A stretch of DNA of 64,000 nt from Anaerolineae bacterium (lineage in GTDB: Bacteria > Chloroflexota > Anaerolineae > Anaerolineales > Anaerolineaceae): positions 124,001-188,000 of the forward strand of contig JABUFD010000002.1 in the NCBI GenBank assembly GCA_013314735.1, in the 5' to 3' direction. Numbering within the stretch: the first letter of the stretch is position 1; each line of letters opens with the position of its first letter. Below, in pieces: positions 31,639 through 41,451 of this stretch. The notes under the pieces are model-generated. The model was given only the letters and a program-made list of their open reading frames with translations. It made no database searches and was not told the origin of the DNA. Both the position numbers and the translations under genes were made by a program.

Positions 31639-33501
31639 TCAGAGCAACCCTTCCGCGCGCATAAGTTTGGCAAAACGGGCGACTTCATGTGGTTTGGCGA
31701 GGAACAGCCTGCCGCTGTCGCCGCCGTCACGGGCATAGGTCATCACACTTTGCAGCCGGTGCAGGCTCATCCCCTTGGAGGCAATGCCAAAATAGCACGG
31801 CACCATGCCCCAGAACGGGGCATCGAGCCCAATGATGATCCAGCCTTTGCGGTTGGCCTCGATCATTTTGCTTTCCCACGCCTGCAGGTCCTGCATCGGG
31901 TTGAAGCTCCAATGTTCCACCTGCTGATTGAGGGCGATGAAATCGCCGTTCTGGTACACGATCTCCGGGAACTGGTTCTCGTGTTTGTACGTGATCATGT
32001 ACTGGAACCCGGCTTCGGCAATCGTTTCTAACGGTGGCTCGGCGGTCCCATGCTGGTAACCCGGGCAGGCATCCTGGAACGGGTAGTAGCCGATGGGGAT
32101 ATGCCTGGCGCCGGCATGTTGTTGAATGACCTGGAACGCTTTTTCCAGGTTGGCGCGCAAAGCCTGCGGGCTGAGGTAACCTTTGGCTTCGGTGGCAACC
32201 CCGATCCCGGCGCTGGCAACCAGCGGCTCGGTGGAGGGGAAGATGCCGCCGTTTTCTTTGCTGATGTACAACTGCTCCAGCTGCTCTTCAGCATATTCCC
32301 AGTACGAAGCGGGGAATGCCAGGCCATCGACAAGCCCGTCGATGGAGTGCAGGTCCATGTGACGGGCGAGGATCGGCATGTGACCCAGGTCGGCGGCGTA
32401 ATGCAGGAAGCACACCGGGATGTTGCCGGCGTGCAGCTGCTCGAGCAAGTATTCGTCCGGCTGTTCGCATTCCCAGGGGGCGGGGGCAGTTTGGAGCCAG
32501 GCGTTGGGCAGCTGGTGGTGGTCGAGGATCGTGATCCCGACTTCCACATCATGCACCAGTGACAGGACAATATCGTGTTTGGAGAGGGCGGCGATGATGC
32601 GGTCATCATAGACCTGGCTGCCCCACACCAGCTTGTTGCCCACCTGGTCGGTCAGTTCGCCCAGCAGTGCGGCCGCCTGCGGCAGTGACCGGACCGCGGC
32701 AATCGCCAGGGTGCGTTCGCGCAGGTATTTGGGCGTCCAGCGCAGGGTGATGGCATCATTCCCCAGGGCAAAGCCCCTGGCCTGCGCCAGCCAGCGCCGG
32801 GCGATCCGCCCGGTGACGGTGGTCAGGTTGTCATCCGGCAGGAGGGTATCGACCACTTCCACTTCGAGGCCCAGTGCGGCATAACGGGCCGCTGCCGTTT
32901 CAGGGCAGAACAGGAGGTAAACCTTCTCCAATCCGGCGGCGATGAAGCGTGCCAGTTCGGCATCGGGGAGTTCGTATTGGATGGCAAGCGCGCTGCGGAA
33001 GAACACTTCCGGGTAACAAAACGTATCCAGCCCTGTATCGCCGGGGATGACGTAGGGACCCAGCTGCGCCACTTCGTTGGCAAAGGGAAATTTGGTGAAA
33101 GGAAAGATGACGGCCCGGGTGGGCAGCGGTTCCCGGAACAGGCCGAAGGCGGTGGTGTAAAAGTCAAACAATTCATCGGCGGACTTTTTCAAGATGGTGG
33201 TCCGCCCCCTGGACTGCAAGAAACGCTCAAACTGGATCGGGGCTTCTTCCGTGAGGGCCAGGAAATGGATGTGATCGTAGAAATTGGCGGTGTAATAGAA
33301 CTGCGCGTCATGCTTGTTGCCGGTGAACGGGTTCGCGTCGCCGATATCCACCAGGCTGGGGCGGACGCTAAAATAGCCGTCATAGGCGATGCCATGTTTT
33401 TCTGCCAGCCAGGCAAGCACCGGCAGAGCGGCGGCACGGGCCGGGCAGTTTTCGTGGCTGTAATAGAACAGCAGATCCGGTTTCTTGGGTTCGGTTGTCA
33501 T
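31639..33501 (-). CDS. Uncharacterised 620-residue protein of a carbohydrate cluster
   Basis: I do not recognise a family with confidence. It starts MTTEPKKPDLLFYYSHENCP, has no signal peptide or membrane helix, and falls into two parts: an N-terminal half with a glycogen-synthase-like or nucleotide-sugar-like pattern (YVIPGDTGLDTFCYPEVFF), and a C-terminal half with GIGVATEAKGYLSPQALRAN and ITYKHENQFPEIVYQNGDF that could be a barrel. It lies between a GntR regulator and the phosphomannose-isomerase fusion, 37 bases from each neighbour's boundary, so it is in the same operon. Confidence 0.6.
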   Translation of the reverse strand: MTTEPKKPDLLFYYSHENCPARAAALPVLAWLAEKHGIAYDGYFSVRPSLVDIGDANPFTGNKHDAQFYYTANFYDHIHFLALTEEAPIQFERFLQSRGRTTILKKSADELFDFYTTAFGLFREPLPTRAVIFPFTKFPFANEVAQLGPYVIPGDTGLDTFCYPEVFFRSALAIQYELPDAELARFIAAGLEKVYLLFCPETAAARYAALGLEVEVVDTLLPDDNLTTVTGRIARRWLAQARGFALGNDAITLRWTPKYLRERTLAIAAVRSLPQAAALLGELTDQVGNKLVWGSQVYDDRIIAALSKHDIVLSLVHDVEVGITILDHHQLPNAWLQTAPAPWECEQPDEYLLEQLHAGNIPVCFLHYAADLGHMPILARHMDLHSIDGLVDGLAFPASYWEYAEEQLEQLYISKENGGIFPSTEPLVASAGIGVATEAKGYLSPQALRANLEKAFQVIQQHAGARHIPIGYYPFQDACPGYQHGTAEPPLETIAEAGFQYMITYKHENQFPEIVYQNGDFIALNQQVEHWSFNPMQDLQAWESKMIEANRKGWIIIGLDAPFWGMVPCYFGIASKGMSLHRLQSVMTYARDGGDSGRLFLAKPHEVARFAKLMRAEGLL

Positions 33502-33547
33502 CTTACTCCTTTGCGGGTTGCAGGGTAAATCAAATGCGGCACATGGG

Positions 33548-34315
33548 TTATCGCTGGCGGATCATTTCCACCTCGAAAATATTGCGGTCGCCGCGGTACA
33601 GCCCTGTATAATATTCGACCGGGGTGCCATCGGCGGTGCAGGTGGTGTTCTGGATCACGATCAGGGGATCGCCGGGCTGGATGTGAAACAGGTCTGCCTG
33701 GTACGTACTGGCCGAAGCGGCGCCGATGATGCGGTGTCCGCGGGCCAGTACCAGACCATATTCTTGTTCCAACCATTGATAGAGGGAGATGCGGGAGAAA
33801 TCGACGTTCTCCAAACCCGGCACCAGGACACCGGGGAGGTAGGTATCGGTGAGGACGATGGGTTCGTGGTTAACGAAGCGCAGGCGGTGCAGGCGTACCA
33901 CCGCTGCACCAGGCTGCAGCTGCAGCTGCTGCGCTACCTGTTGATCGGCGGGAACAATCTCCTGATGGAGCACGCGTGTGAACGGCGTCAGTCCGCGAAT
34001 TTTCATGTCCCTGTAAAAACCGGTCAGGTTGGCACTCAGCCGCTCGATGGCGTGGGGACGGGCGATGAAGGTACCGATGCCTTTTTTTCGTGACACCAAC
34101 CCTTCCAGCTCCAATTCTGCCAGCGCCTGTCGGATGACGGTACGGCTGACCGAAAAGATGCGGCACAGCGTGGGTTCGCCAGGCAGCTGGTCGCCCTGGC
34201 GGAGCGTGCCATCGGCGATGGATTCCCGCAAGCGGTTTTTCACCTGGACGTAATACGGCAGGGGATCATTGAAGTTGATGGGGGATTGTTCCAGGACGGA
34301 TGCAATCTCTGGCAT
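33548..34315 (-). CDS. GntR family regulator with UTRA (HutC-type) effector domain
   Basis: A 255-residue regulator: winged HTH around LPYYVQVKNRLRESIADG and GEPTLCRIFSVSRTVIRQALAELELEG, then a UTRA domain with VRLHRLRFVNHEPIVLTDTYLP and VEYYTGLYRGDRNIFEVEM. HutC-subfamily members often sense sugar phosphates such as GlcNAc-6-P. Start at 34315 behind GGAGGAG. First gene of the minus-strand carbohydrate unit. A short inverted repeat CCTGT-CATT-ACAGG (34361-34374) lies 46 bases upstream and could be its operator. Confidence 0.88.
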   Translation of the reverse strand: MPEIASVLEQSPINFNDPLPYYVQVKNRLRESIADGTLRQGDQLPGEPTLCRIFSVSRTVIRQALAELELEGLVSRKKGIGTFIARPHAIERLSANLTGFYRDMKIRGLTPFTRVLHQEIVPADQQVAQQLQLQPGAAVVRLHRLRFVNHEPIVLTDTYLPGVLVPGLENVDFSRISLYQWLEQEYGLVLARGHRIIGAASASTYQADLFHIQPGDPLIVIQNTTCTADGTPVEYYTGLYRGDRNIFEVEMIRQR

Positions 34316-34453
34316 AATACTCCTCCAGGATGGAGACGGGCGGTTTATTCCACCTGTCATCCTGTCATTACAGGGATTCTACCACAATAACCTCCCAATG
34401 CCTACCTGGCGTTTTATCTCCCGCCTGGTTTGCAAAAAGCACGATGGGTGGAG

Positions 34454-34999
34454 CTATTTCGCCTGGATGGGATACAGCTCAGGGTTCTTAAACGGGATCA
34501 GGGCCAGAATGACGGCGTTTTCGTGCACCTCGCGGCGGGTGACAGCATTGCCGGTCAGCAGGCCGACGGCGCCGTTCTTTTGCTTGCTGTGCTGCTGGGC
34601 AAAGACGCGGTCCATGGCTTCACCCAGTTCCAGCCCGGCTTCGATGTGTTCGATCACGGCCGGGGGTAAAAAGGAAATGCCGGTGGTGGCCTTGCCAATG
34701 CGCCCCTCGGTGGAGAGGATCACGGTCCAGGAAAAGGAAGCCATTTCGCCGTCCCGGCGTTCAATCCCGGCCTCGATCCCAACCCAGTAGTGGGCTGCGG
34801 GGTGCTGTTCGCGGCTGTTGAAGACGCGCTGCATTGCGCCGCGCAGGCATTCGGTATCGCTGTCCGGCTGATCCTTGACCCCGCTGGGCACCTCCACACC
34901 AATAAATTCGTATTCAGTGCCCGGGAACACGCGTTGGAATGCGTGCCGGACAGCGGTGACCTTGACCGGGTTGGTGGAGGCGATAATCACCGTCTGCAT
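34454..34999 (-). CDS. yjjX: Inosine/xanthosine triphosphatase (YjjX/DUF84 family)
   Basis: A 181-residue house-cleaning NTPase that hydrolyses ITP and XTP. It starts VIIASTNPVKVTAVRHAF, with VPSGVKDQPDSDTECLRGA, YWVGIEAGIE and the late GAVGLLTGNAVTRREVHENAV. Length and motif order are normal. Adjacent to a nitroreductase gene (3 bases apart). Confidence 0.9.
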   Translation of the reverse strand: MQTVIIASTNPVKVTAVRHAFQRVFPGTEYEFIGVEVPSGVKDQPDSDTECLRGAMQRVFNSREQHPAAHYWVGIEAGIERRDGEMASFSWTVILSTEGRIGKATTGISFLPPAVIEHIEAGLELGEAMDRVFAQQHSKQKNGAVGLLTGNAVTRREVHENAVILALIPFKNPELYPIQAK

Positions 35000-35002
35000 C
35001 GG

Positions 35003-35803
35003 TTATTCTTCCTCATCCTCATCCAAGACCATGCTTTCGCCGCCCTGGGGCATGACAAACCCGACCTGCTCATAGGCGGCGCGCAGGTTCATGTCAGTAT
35101 ACAGGGCGCACTTGCGCGAGATATGCTCCGTCCAGGAATAATTCTCGAAGGTGAAGGTTTCCTCTTTCACACCCCGCAGGGGGATCATCACATTCTGGCT
35201 GGCGTAATAACCCTGGGCAAGGTAGCCTTCATCCATCACCTGCATTGCGGCTTCGACTTCAGAATCGGTCAATTCTGGGTAGCAGCCTTCGAAACAGGTG
35301 AAACTCATCGGGTAGCGCGGGCGGGGCGGGAATTCCGCTTCGGATGGATCCGGATAGCCGACTGCCAGACCGACCACCGGGAAGACGCGCTGCGGCAGTT
35401 TGTATTTTTTCTGCATCGCCGGTGCGATGAAGGGATACACCCCCAGGTAACAGGATGCCAGCCCGAGGCTTTCAGCGGCGATCACCATGTTCTGCGCCAT
35501 GTAGGCGGCGTCCTGGAAGCCGAACGCCATCAGCTGCAGGTCATCAACGGCGATCTCCCAGGCGCGTTTGGCGGCAACCAGTGCCATGCGGTGGGCATCG
35601 TAGCAGATGAGGAAGAACAGGGGGGCTTTAAAGGGGTTCTTGCCGCTGCGGTCGAGCACCATGCTGCCCAACTGGTAGGCAAAAGGCGCCTGCTGCCCGG
35701 CAGCGACCAGGGTCTCGATGACTTCCTCCGAGGGAACTTCATCGGTGAAGGTACGGACGGATTTGCGATTAAGCATCGCGTCAATGATAGGGTTGTGGAT
35801 CAT
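35003..35803 (-). CDS. Nitroreductase family FMN-dependent oxidoreductase
   Basis: A 266-residue flavoprotein: RKSVRTFTDEVPSEE (FMN-binding start), AAYMAQNMVIAAESLGLASCYLG, VVGLAVGYPD. The acidic tail VLDEDEEE and the segment between are longer than in minimal members, similar to NADPH-dependent FMN reductases. Start at 35803 behind GAGGAG; a long upstream frame in the same phase lies antisense to the next gene and is ignored. Same operon as the NTPase gene. Confidence 0.88.
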   Translation of the reverse strand: MIHNPIIDAMLNRKSVRTFTDEVPSEEVIETLVAAGQQAPFAYQLGSMVLDRSGKNPFKAPLFFLICYDAHRMALVAAKRAWEIAVDDLQLMAFGFQDAAYMAQNMVIAAESLGLASCYLGVYPFIAPAMQKKYKLPQRVFPVVGLAVGYPDPSEAEFPPRPRYPMSFTCFEGCYPELTDSEVEAAMQVMDEGYLAQGYYASQNVMIPLRGVKEETFTFENYSWTEHISRKCALYTDMNLRAAYEQVGFVMPQGGESMVLDEDEEE

Positions 35804-35980
35804 GGTTTTCTCCTCGTTTCTTCGGTTCTGGTGGTAATTGTAACTGGTTTTCCGCGTGGAGTTGCGGCAGACAGGAAAAAAAGATACTCTTTGCAGCTCG
35901 TGGAAGGGCCGTGCTGCCTGCGGCATGCCCGTGTTTGCTGTATAATGAAGGCAACTTTGACCATGTGAATGGGAGACAGG

Positions 35981-38170
35981 ATGAAGCAATTGCTGCAAAA
36001 CATGAAAGACGGCGAAGCGGTGGTAGTCGATCTGCCGGTGCCGGATACCAGCCCGGGGATGGCGCTGGTGCGCACCGCGGCCTCGCTGGTTTCCGCCGGG
36101 ACAGAGCGGATGGTGGTGGAATTTGCTGAAAAAGGCCTGATCGGCAAAGCACGTTCCCGCCCGGACCTGGTGAAACAGGTGCTCGACAAAGCCCGTCGGG
36201 AAGGCATTCTGAGCACGGTGGAAGCTGCGTTGAACCGCCTCGACCAGCCGATGGCACTGGGTTATTCCTCCGCCGGCACGGTCACCGCGTTGGGTGCAGG
36301 GATGGAAGGTTTCCAGGCCGGCCAACGGGTGGCGTGCGCTGGCGGTGGGTATGCTGTCCACGCCGAATACGCCCTGGTGCCGAAAAATTTGCTGACCCCG
36401 CTGCCAGACAGCGTGGATTTTGAATCCGCCGCGTTCACCACCATCGGGGCGATTGCCCTGCAGGGCTTCCGCCTGGCGGAAGTGCAGTTGGGGGAACGCG
36501 TGGCAGTGATCGGGCTGGGACTGCTGGGCTTGTTGAGTGTGCAGCTGTGCCATGCGGCCGGATGCAGTGTGTTCGGGGTTGATCTCGATCCGCAGCGTAT
36601 TGAAATGGCGCAGAAGATGGGTGCAGCGGCTGCCGGGCGGGATGCCGCCGAAGCGGCTGCGGCCGAATTCACCCGCGGCGAAGGCTTCGATGCCGTACTG
36701 ATCTGTGCTGATACCACCTCGAATGACCCGGTATGGCTGGCCGGGCAAATCGCCCGTGACCGAGCGAAGGTTGTGGCTGTGGGCGCGGTGGGGTTGACCA
36801 TCCCGCGAAAAATTTATTACCAGAAAGAGCTATCGCTGGTGGTTTCGCGTTCCTATGGCCCGGGGCGGTATGACCCGGCCTATGAAGAAGGCGGGGTCGA
36901 TTACCCGATCAGTTATGTGCGCTGGACCGAAGGCCGCAACATGGCCGGATTCGTTGATTTGCTGGCAAAAGGACGTATCGATGTGCGGGAGATGATTACC
37001 CATCGCTTCCCGATTGCGGATGCCCCGCAGGCGTACCAATTGATCACGGGCAAGCGCGAGGAACCCTTCCTCGGCGTTCTGCTGACATATCCGCAGCATG
37101 AGGTGCAGGCCGTTGTGCGGCGGGTCACCTTGCCGCAGCCATCGACGGCGAAAGCCGCGGGTGCGCTCTCATTGGGGGTGCTGGGGGCGGGGAATTACGC
37201 CCAGGCGGTGTTCCTGCCGATGGTCAAAAAAACGGGGGATGTCCAATTGCATACGATTGTCTCCGGCGCGGGAATGACGGCGGCTACGGCCGGAAAGCGT
37301 TTTGGTTTCCGTTATGCTTCCGCCAGTGAAGTCGATATCCTGGAAAACGAGAATATCAACCTGGTGGCGATTCTCAGCCGCCATCAGCACCATGCGCGCC
37401 AAACAGAAAAGGCGCTGCGCCAGGGACAGCATATATACTGCGAAAAACCGCTGGCGATCCGCGAGGAGGAACTTGCCGCGCTTGCTGCAATCCTGAAGCG
37501 TGAAACCTCCGCCATGTTGTGCGTGGGTTTCAACCGCCGTTTTGCCCCGCTGGCGATCACCATGAAACATGCCCTGCGCGGGAGTGAGCCGATGGTGGTG
37601 CATTACCGCATCAACGCCGGGATGCTGCCAGCCAACCACTGGCTGCATGACCCCAACCAGGGCGGCGGGCGGATCATCGGGGAAGGCTGCCATTTCATTG
37701 ATTTCATCAATTTCCTGGTGGGTGATATCCCCGCCACAGTCCGGGCGGATGCGTTGCCGGATGATGAACGCTATCACCTGGATAACGTGATCCTGACCCT
37801 GCGTTATGCCAACGGCAGCATTGGTACGGTTGCATACCTGGCCAACGGCGACAAGGCATTCCCCAAGGAGGCGGTCGAGGTATTCCAGAACGGTACCGCC
37901 GCGCGCCTGGATGATTTCCGAACGCTGGAGTTGTGCCGTAACGGTAACCGCAAGGTGATCCACAACCGCCTGCGTCAGGACAAGGGACACGCCTCCGCCT
38001 GGCAGACCTTCCTGCGGGCCGTCCGCATAGGCGGTGAAGCGCCGATCCCATACCGGCATATCCTGGGCAGCACCCAGGCCGCTTTCGCGGCCATGGAGAG
38101 CCTGCGTACCGGTGGTGATGTGCCCGTGGTCGACCGTTGGACGGAAATCCCGGAAACCCTATCCGAGTGA
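35981..38170 (+). CDS. Bi-domain oxidoreductase: zinc-type alcohol dehydrogenase fused to Gfo/Idh/MocA
   Basis: A 729-residue fusion. Residues 1-365 are a medium-chain dehydrogenase (GERVAVIGLGLLGLLSVQL nucleotide motif, GYSSAGTVTALG) lacking the clear structural-zinc cysteine cluster. From about residue 393 a Gfo/Idh domain starts (LGVLGAGNYAQAVFLP), with YCEKPLAIREEE and GEGCHFIDFINFL. Such fusions occur in polysaccharide gene clusters next to heparinase II/III-like and glycosyltransferase genes, exactly as here. TATAAT at 35940-35945 is a possible -10. The sugar substrate is not known. Confidence 0.85.
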   Translation: MKQLLQNMKDGEAVVVDLPVPDTSPGMALVRTAASLVSAGTERMVVEFAEKGLIGKARSRPDLVKQVLDKARREGILSTVEAALNRLDQPMALGYSSAGTVTALGAGMEGFQAGQRVACAGGGYAVHAEYALVPKNLLTPLPDSVDFESAAFTTIGAIALQGFRLAEVQLGERVAVIGLGLLGLLSVQLCHAAGCSVFGVDLDPQRIEMAQKMGAAAAGRDAAEAAAAEFTRGEGFDAVLICADTTSNDPVWLAGQIARDRAKVVAVGAVGLTIPRKIYYQKELSLVVSRSYGPGRYDPAYEEGGVDYPISYVRWTEGRNMAGFVDLLAKGRIDVREMITHRFPIADAPQAYQLITGKREEPFLGVLLTYPQHEVQAVVRRVTLPQPSTAKAAGALSLGVLGAGNYAQAVFLPMVKKTGDVQLHTIVSGAGMTAATAGKRFGFRYASASEVDILENENINLVAILSRHQHHARQTEKALRQGQHIYCEKPLAIREEELAALAAILKRETSAMLCVGFNRRFAPLAITMKHALRGSEPMVVHYRINAGMLPANHWLHDPNQGGGRIIGEGCHFIDFINFLVGDIPATVRADALPDDERYHLDNVILTLRYANGSIGTVAYLANGDKAFPKEAVEVFQNGTAARLDDFRTLELCRNGNRKVIHNRLRQDKGHASAWQTFLRAVRIGGEAPIPYRHILGSTQAAFAAMESLRTGGDVPVVDRWTEIPETLSE

Positions 38171-40116
38171 TGCAAATGCGGCTTTCTCTCCTGTTGACCG
38201 CGTTGCGAGAACTGGGCTGGGAACAAATTGGTCTGAACCTGCTCTACCGGTTGGGGCTGCGGCTGGGGGCATGGCGGTGGCTGACATCCGTTAAGCGTAA
38301 GCCCTGCAGTGTGAGTCTGTCAGCGTTGTTGCCCATCCCGGACCCAACCATGCTGCGCAGCCTGATGGGTGAGGAAGGTATTGCGGCAGCCCTCAAGGAA
38401 GCCGATGAACTGGTGGAGGCCGGCCTGTTCTCTCCCTTTGGGGGGGAGAAGGCGCGGCTGAACCTTTCGCAGATAACAGTGGAGATGTTGCAGCATTGGA
38501 CCCAGTATGAGACCGGGAAGGCCGGCTTGCCGGTGGAGGACGTGAAGTTGATCTGGGAAGCAGGACGCCTGGGATGGGCCTACCGGCTGGCGCGTGCTTA
38601 TGTGCTGAGCGGAGATGAACGTTACCGGGTGTTTTTCTGGCAGCGCCTGGTGGAATTCCTGGAGAGCAATCCCCCGATGTTGGGACCGCACTGGATGTCC
38701 GGGCAGGAAACGGCGATCCGCCTGGTTGCGATGGCCTGGATGGGAGCAGTTTTCCTGGCGGGTGATCCACAGGCGGAACAGCACCGGCAGCTGCTGGCAC
38801 AGGCAATCCATGACCATGCCCGGCGCATTCCTCCGACATTGCTGTACGCCCGTTCCCAGTTTAACAATCACCTGGTGACGGAATCACTCGGGTTGATTGT
38901 GGCGGCAAGGGTGCTGCCTGAAGCGCCAGAGGCGCTGTCCTGGCGGCGTACCGGCTGGCATTGGCTGAACCACGCCCTCGAAACACAGATCAATGCCGTG
39001 GGTGAATACGCCCAGCACAGCAACAATTACCACCGCCTGATGCTGCAATGCGCCTGCCTGGCAGCTGTACTGGCACAGGGCGAGCCCTTCCGGCTCTCGG
39101 ACAAGGCGAAGGCGAAACTCAAGTCGGCGGCTGTCTGGCTATCTGCGGAGGTGGAACCCCACAACGGGCAGGTGGCGCTGTATGGGCACAATGATGGGGC
39201 CTATTTGTTCCCGCTCGACAGCGGGGGTTTTGATGATTACCGGATGATCATTCAGGCAGCCAGTCGGCTGTTTGGCGGGGAGAATCTCTATCCTGTCGGT
39301 AGATGGGACGAGTTTCAGGCGTGGTTGGGGCTGGAGCCGGAGGCCTGGGGAGCCGAGGGCGAACCGTTCCGGCGGCCGGCAGGTTTATTAAAAGCGGGCA
39401 CGACCCGCACCTGGGCACGCCTGCGCAGCAATTACCACACCAGCCGTCCGGCGCATGCTGATCAACTTCACATGGACCTGTGGTGGAAAGGCAGCCCGGT
39501 GGCACTGGACGCAGGTACCTACCGCTACACGAGCGCTGCGCCGTGGGATAACCGGCTGGCAGGAACCGCCGTGCATAACACGGTGATGGTGGATGGCTGC
39601 GACCAGATGAGGCGTGTGGGACGTTTTCTGTGGCTGGAATGGGCACAGGCCTGCGCGATGCAGACCGAATCCCCGCAACAATCGCTGCAGGGAGAGCATA
39701 ACGGCTACCGCCATATGGCAATCCTGCATCGCCGTCGGGTGGATTGGGCTGCCGCGGGAGAATGGTTGGTGACCGATTTGCTGTACCAGCCGCAATCTGT
39801 ACAGCATCCGCAAAGCCACAAGGTGCGCGTACACTGGCTGCTGCCGGATGGACGATGGCGTTTGGAAGGCACGCGTTTGGAAATGGCTGTGCCGCAGGGA
39901 CAATTTTCTCTGGCGGTATCGGCAGAAGATGGCCAGGCAGGAACCGTGACCCTCTGCCGAGCCGGCGAAGTCCTCTATGGCCCAGGTGACTGCCAGCCGC
40001 AATTGGGTTGGGTCAGTCCGTACTATAATGAAAAGATTCCCGCGCTTTCATTCGCCGTGGAATATCAAACAAAATTGCCTGCATCGATTTCCAGTCGGTG
40101 GACATTTTCCGATTAA
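38170..40116 (+). CDS. Heparinase II/III family (alginate-lyase-like) protein
   Basis: A 648-residue protein with an N-terminal alpha/alpha-toroid half (NPPMLGPHWMSGQETAIRL, RSQFNNHLVTESLGL, NAVGEYAQHSNNYHRLML) and a C-terminal beta-sandwich with HADQLHMDLWWKGSPVALD and GTAVHNTVMVDG, the PF07940-type signatures. No signal peptide, so it acts inside the cell or is exported by another route. ATG shares its A with the stop of the fusion gene (TGATG), so they are translationally coupled. Likely acts on the same uronic-acid-containing glycan as its neighbours (inference). Confidence 0.85.
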   Translation: MQMRLSLLLTALRELGWEQIGLNLLYRLGLRLGAWRWLTSVKRKPCSVSLSALLPIPDPTMLRSLMGEEGIAAALKEADELVEAGLFSPFGGEKARLNLSQITVEMLQHWTQYETGKAGLPVEDVKLIWEAGRLGWAYRLARAYVLSGDERYRVFFWQRLVEFLESNPPMLGPHWMSGQETAIRLVAMAWMGAVFLAGDPQAEQHRQLLAQAIHDHARRIPPTLLYARSQFNNHLVTESLGLIVAARVLPEAPEALSWRRTGWHWLNHALETQINAVGEYAQHSNNYHRLMLQCACLAAVLAQGEPFRLSDKAKAKLKSAAVWLSAEVEPHNGQVALYGHNDGAYLFPLDSGGFDDYRMIIQAASRLFGGENLYPVGRWDEFQAWLGLEPEAWGAEGEPFRRPAGLLKAGTTRTWARLRSNYHTSRPAHADQLHMDLWWKGSPVALDAGTYRYTSAAPWDNRLAGTAVHNTVMVDGCDQMRRVGRFLWLEWAQACAMQTESPQQSLQGEHNGYRHMAILHRRRVDWAAAGEWLVTDLLYQPQSVQHPQSHKVRVHWLLPDGRWRLEGTRLEMAVPQGQFSLAVSAEDGQAGTVTLCRAGEVLYGPGDCQPQLGWVSPYYNEKIPALSFAVEYQTKLPASISSRWTFSD

Positions 40117-40127
40117 AATAACAACCT

Positions 40128-41348
40128 ATGCACATCTTGTTGATTCACCAGGCTTTTGCCGCATTGAACCAGGCGGGGGGCACCCGTCACCATGAACTGG
40201 CGCGTTACCTGGCCGGGCAGGGGCACTGTGTGAGTATTGTTGCCAGCCCGGTAAGTTACCTTACCGGGGATGATGGCGACAATGGTGCAGCGCTGGAGGA
40301 TAATCCGCGGATTCAGATATACCGCAGCTATACCTACAATAAGCTGCACAAAAGTTTTTTCCATCGCCTGCTGAGTTTTTTCAGTTTCATGGTTTCTTCA
40401 TTCATCACTGCGATCCGCATCCGCGCGGTGGATGTGGTGTGGGGGACCTCACCACCGTTGTTCCAGGCGCCTTCGGCGTGGCTGGTGGCAAAATTGAAGC
40501 GCAAACCATTCCTGCTGGAAATTCGCGACCTGTGGCCGCTGTTCGCCGTGGAAGTGGGGGTGTTGAAAAACCCGTTCCTGATCCGTCTGTCTGAGATGCT
40601 TGAGAAATTTCTATATCGCCAGGCAGATTGCGTGGTGGTGAATTCGCCGGGATATATCGATCATGTGCGTTCACACGGAGGGCGGCGTGTGGAACTGGTC
40701 CCCAATGGTGCCGATCCTGATCTGTTCGCGGCTGAACCCGATCAGGCGCAAGCCTTCCGGAAAGAACATGGTCTGGTTGGAAAATTTGTCGTCCTGTATG
40801 CCGGGGCGCACGGCATTTCAAATGACCTGACGGTGCTGCTGGATGCTGCCGATCTGCTGCGTAGCAATCCAATGATCCATTTCCTGCTGGTAGGGGATGG
40901 CAAGGAGAAAGGCAACCTGATGGCGCGCGCCGAAACACTGGCACTGCCCAATGTGACTTTTCTTCCGCCGGTAGCGAAAACGAAAATGGATACCATCCTG
41001 CAGGCAGCCGACCTGTGCGCGGCGATTCTCAAGCCAATTAATGTGTATAAAACCACCTATCCCAACAAGGTGTTTGATGCCATGGCGGCGGGAAAAGCGG
41101 TTTTGTGCGTGATTGACGGTGTGATCCGCACCGTGGTGGAAGAAGCGGAAGCCGGAGTTTACACCCCGCCGGGGGATGCCAGGCAGATGGCAGCGGTAAT
41201 CACCGCCCTGGCGGCGGAACCAGAACAGGTGTCCGTGATGGGCCGTAATGGACGGCAGGCAGTGGAAACACGCTTCCATCGCAAAGATCAGGCAGCACGC
41301 ATTGAAACGATATTCGCCTCATTGGGATTAACCCCGGATGGGGAATAA
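40128..41348 (+). CDS. Glycosyltransferase family 4 protein
   Basis: A 406-residue GT-B enzyme: N-terminal glycine loop after LIHQAFAALNQAGGTRHHELARYL, AVDVVWGTSPPLFQAP, acceptor-side LEIRDLWP, nucleotide-sugar domain with VVLYAGAHGISND and the E-x7-E region in TTYPNKVFDAMAAGKAVLC. It is the third gene of the glycan unit, 11 bases after the heparinase-like gene; no clear Shine-Dalgarno is seen. Donor and acceptor are unknown. Confidence 0.9.
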   Translation: MHILLIHQAFAALNQAGGTRHHELARYLAGQGHCVSIVASPVSYLTGDDGDNGAALEDNPRIQIYRSYTYNKLHKSFFHRLLSFFSFMVSSFITAIRIRAVDVVWGTSPPLFQAPSAWLVAKLKRKPFLLEIRDLWPLFAVEVGVLKNPFLIRLSEMLEKFLYRQADCVVVNSPGYIDHVRSHGGRRVELVPNGADPDLFAAEPDQAQAFRKEHGLVGKFVVLYAGAHGISNDLTVLLDAADLLRSNPMIHFLLVGDGKEKGNLMARAETLALPNVTFLPPVAKTKMDTILQAADLCAAILKPINVYKTTYPNKVFDAMAAGKAVLCVIDGVIRTVVEEAEAGVYTPPGDARQMAAVITALAAEPEQVSVMGRNGRQAVETRFHRKDQAARIETIFASLGLTPDGE

Positions 41349-41451
41349 TTTCCCATTTTGTGTTTCGGTTGTTTCACCTTATAATTAACCCATCATCAAG
41401 ATACCATCATGGGTGTGATTGCCCATCTCATTCACAGAGGAGTGTTGAACC

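Noticed and set aside
35804-36748. Upstream extension of the nitroreductase frame to 581 residues
   Set aside because: The extra part is antisense to the dehydrogenase fusion, and the family start MIHNPIIDAMLNRKSVRTF has GAGGAG just before it.
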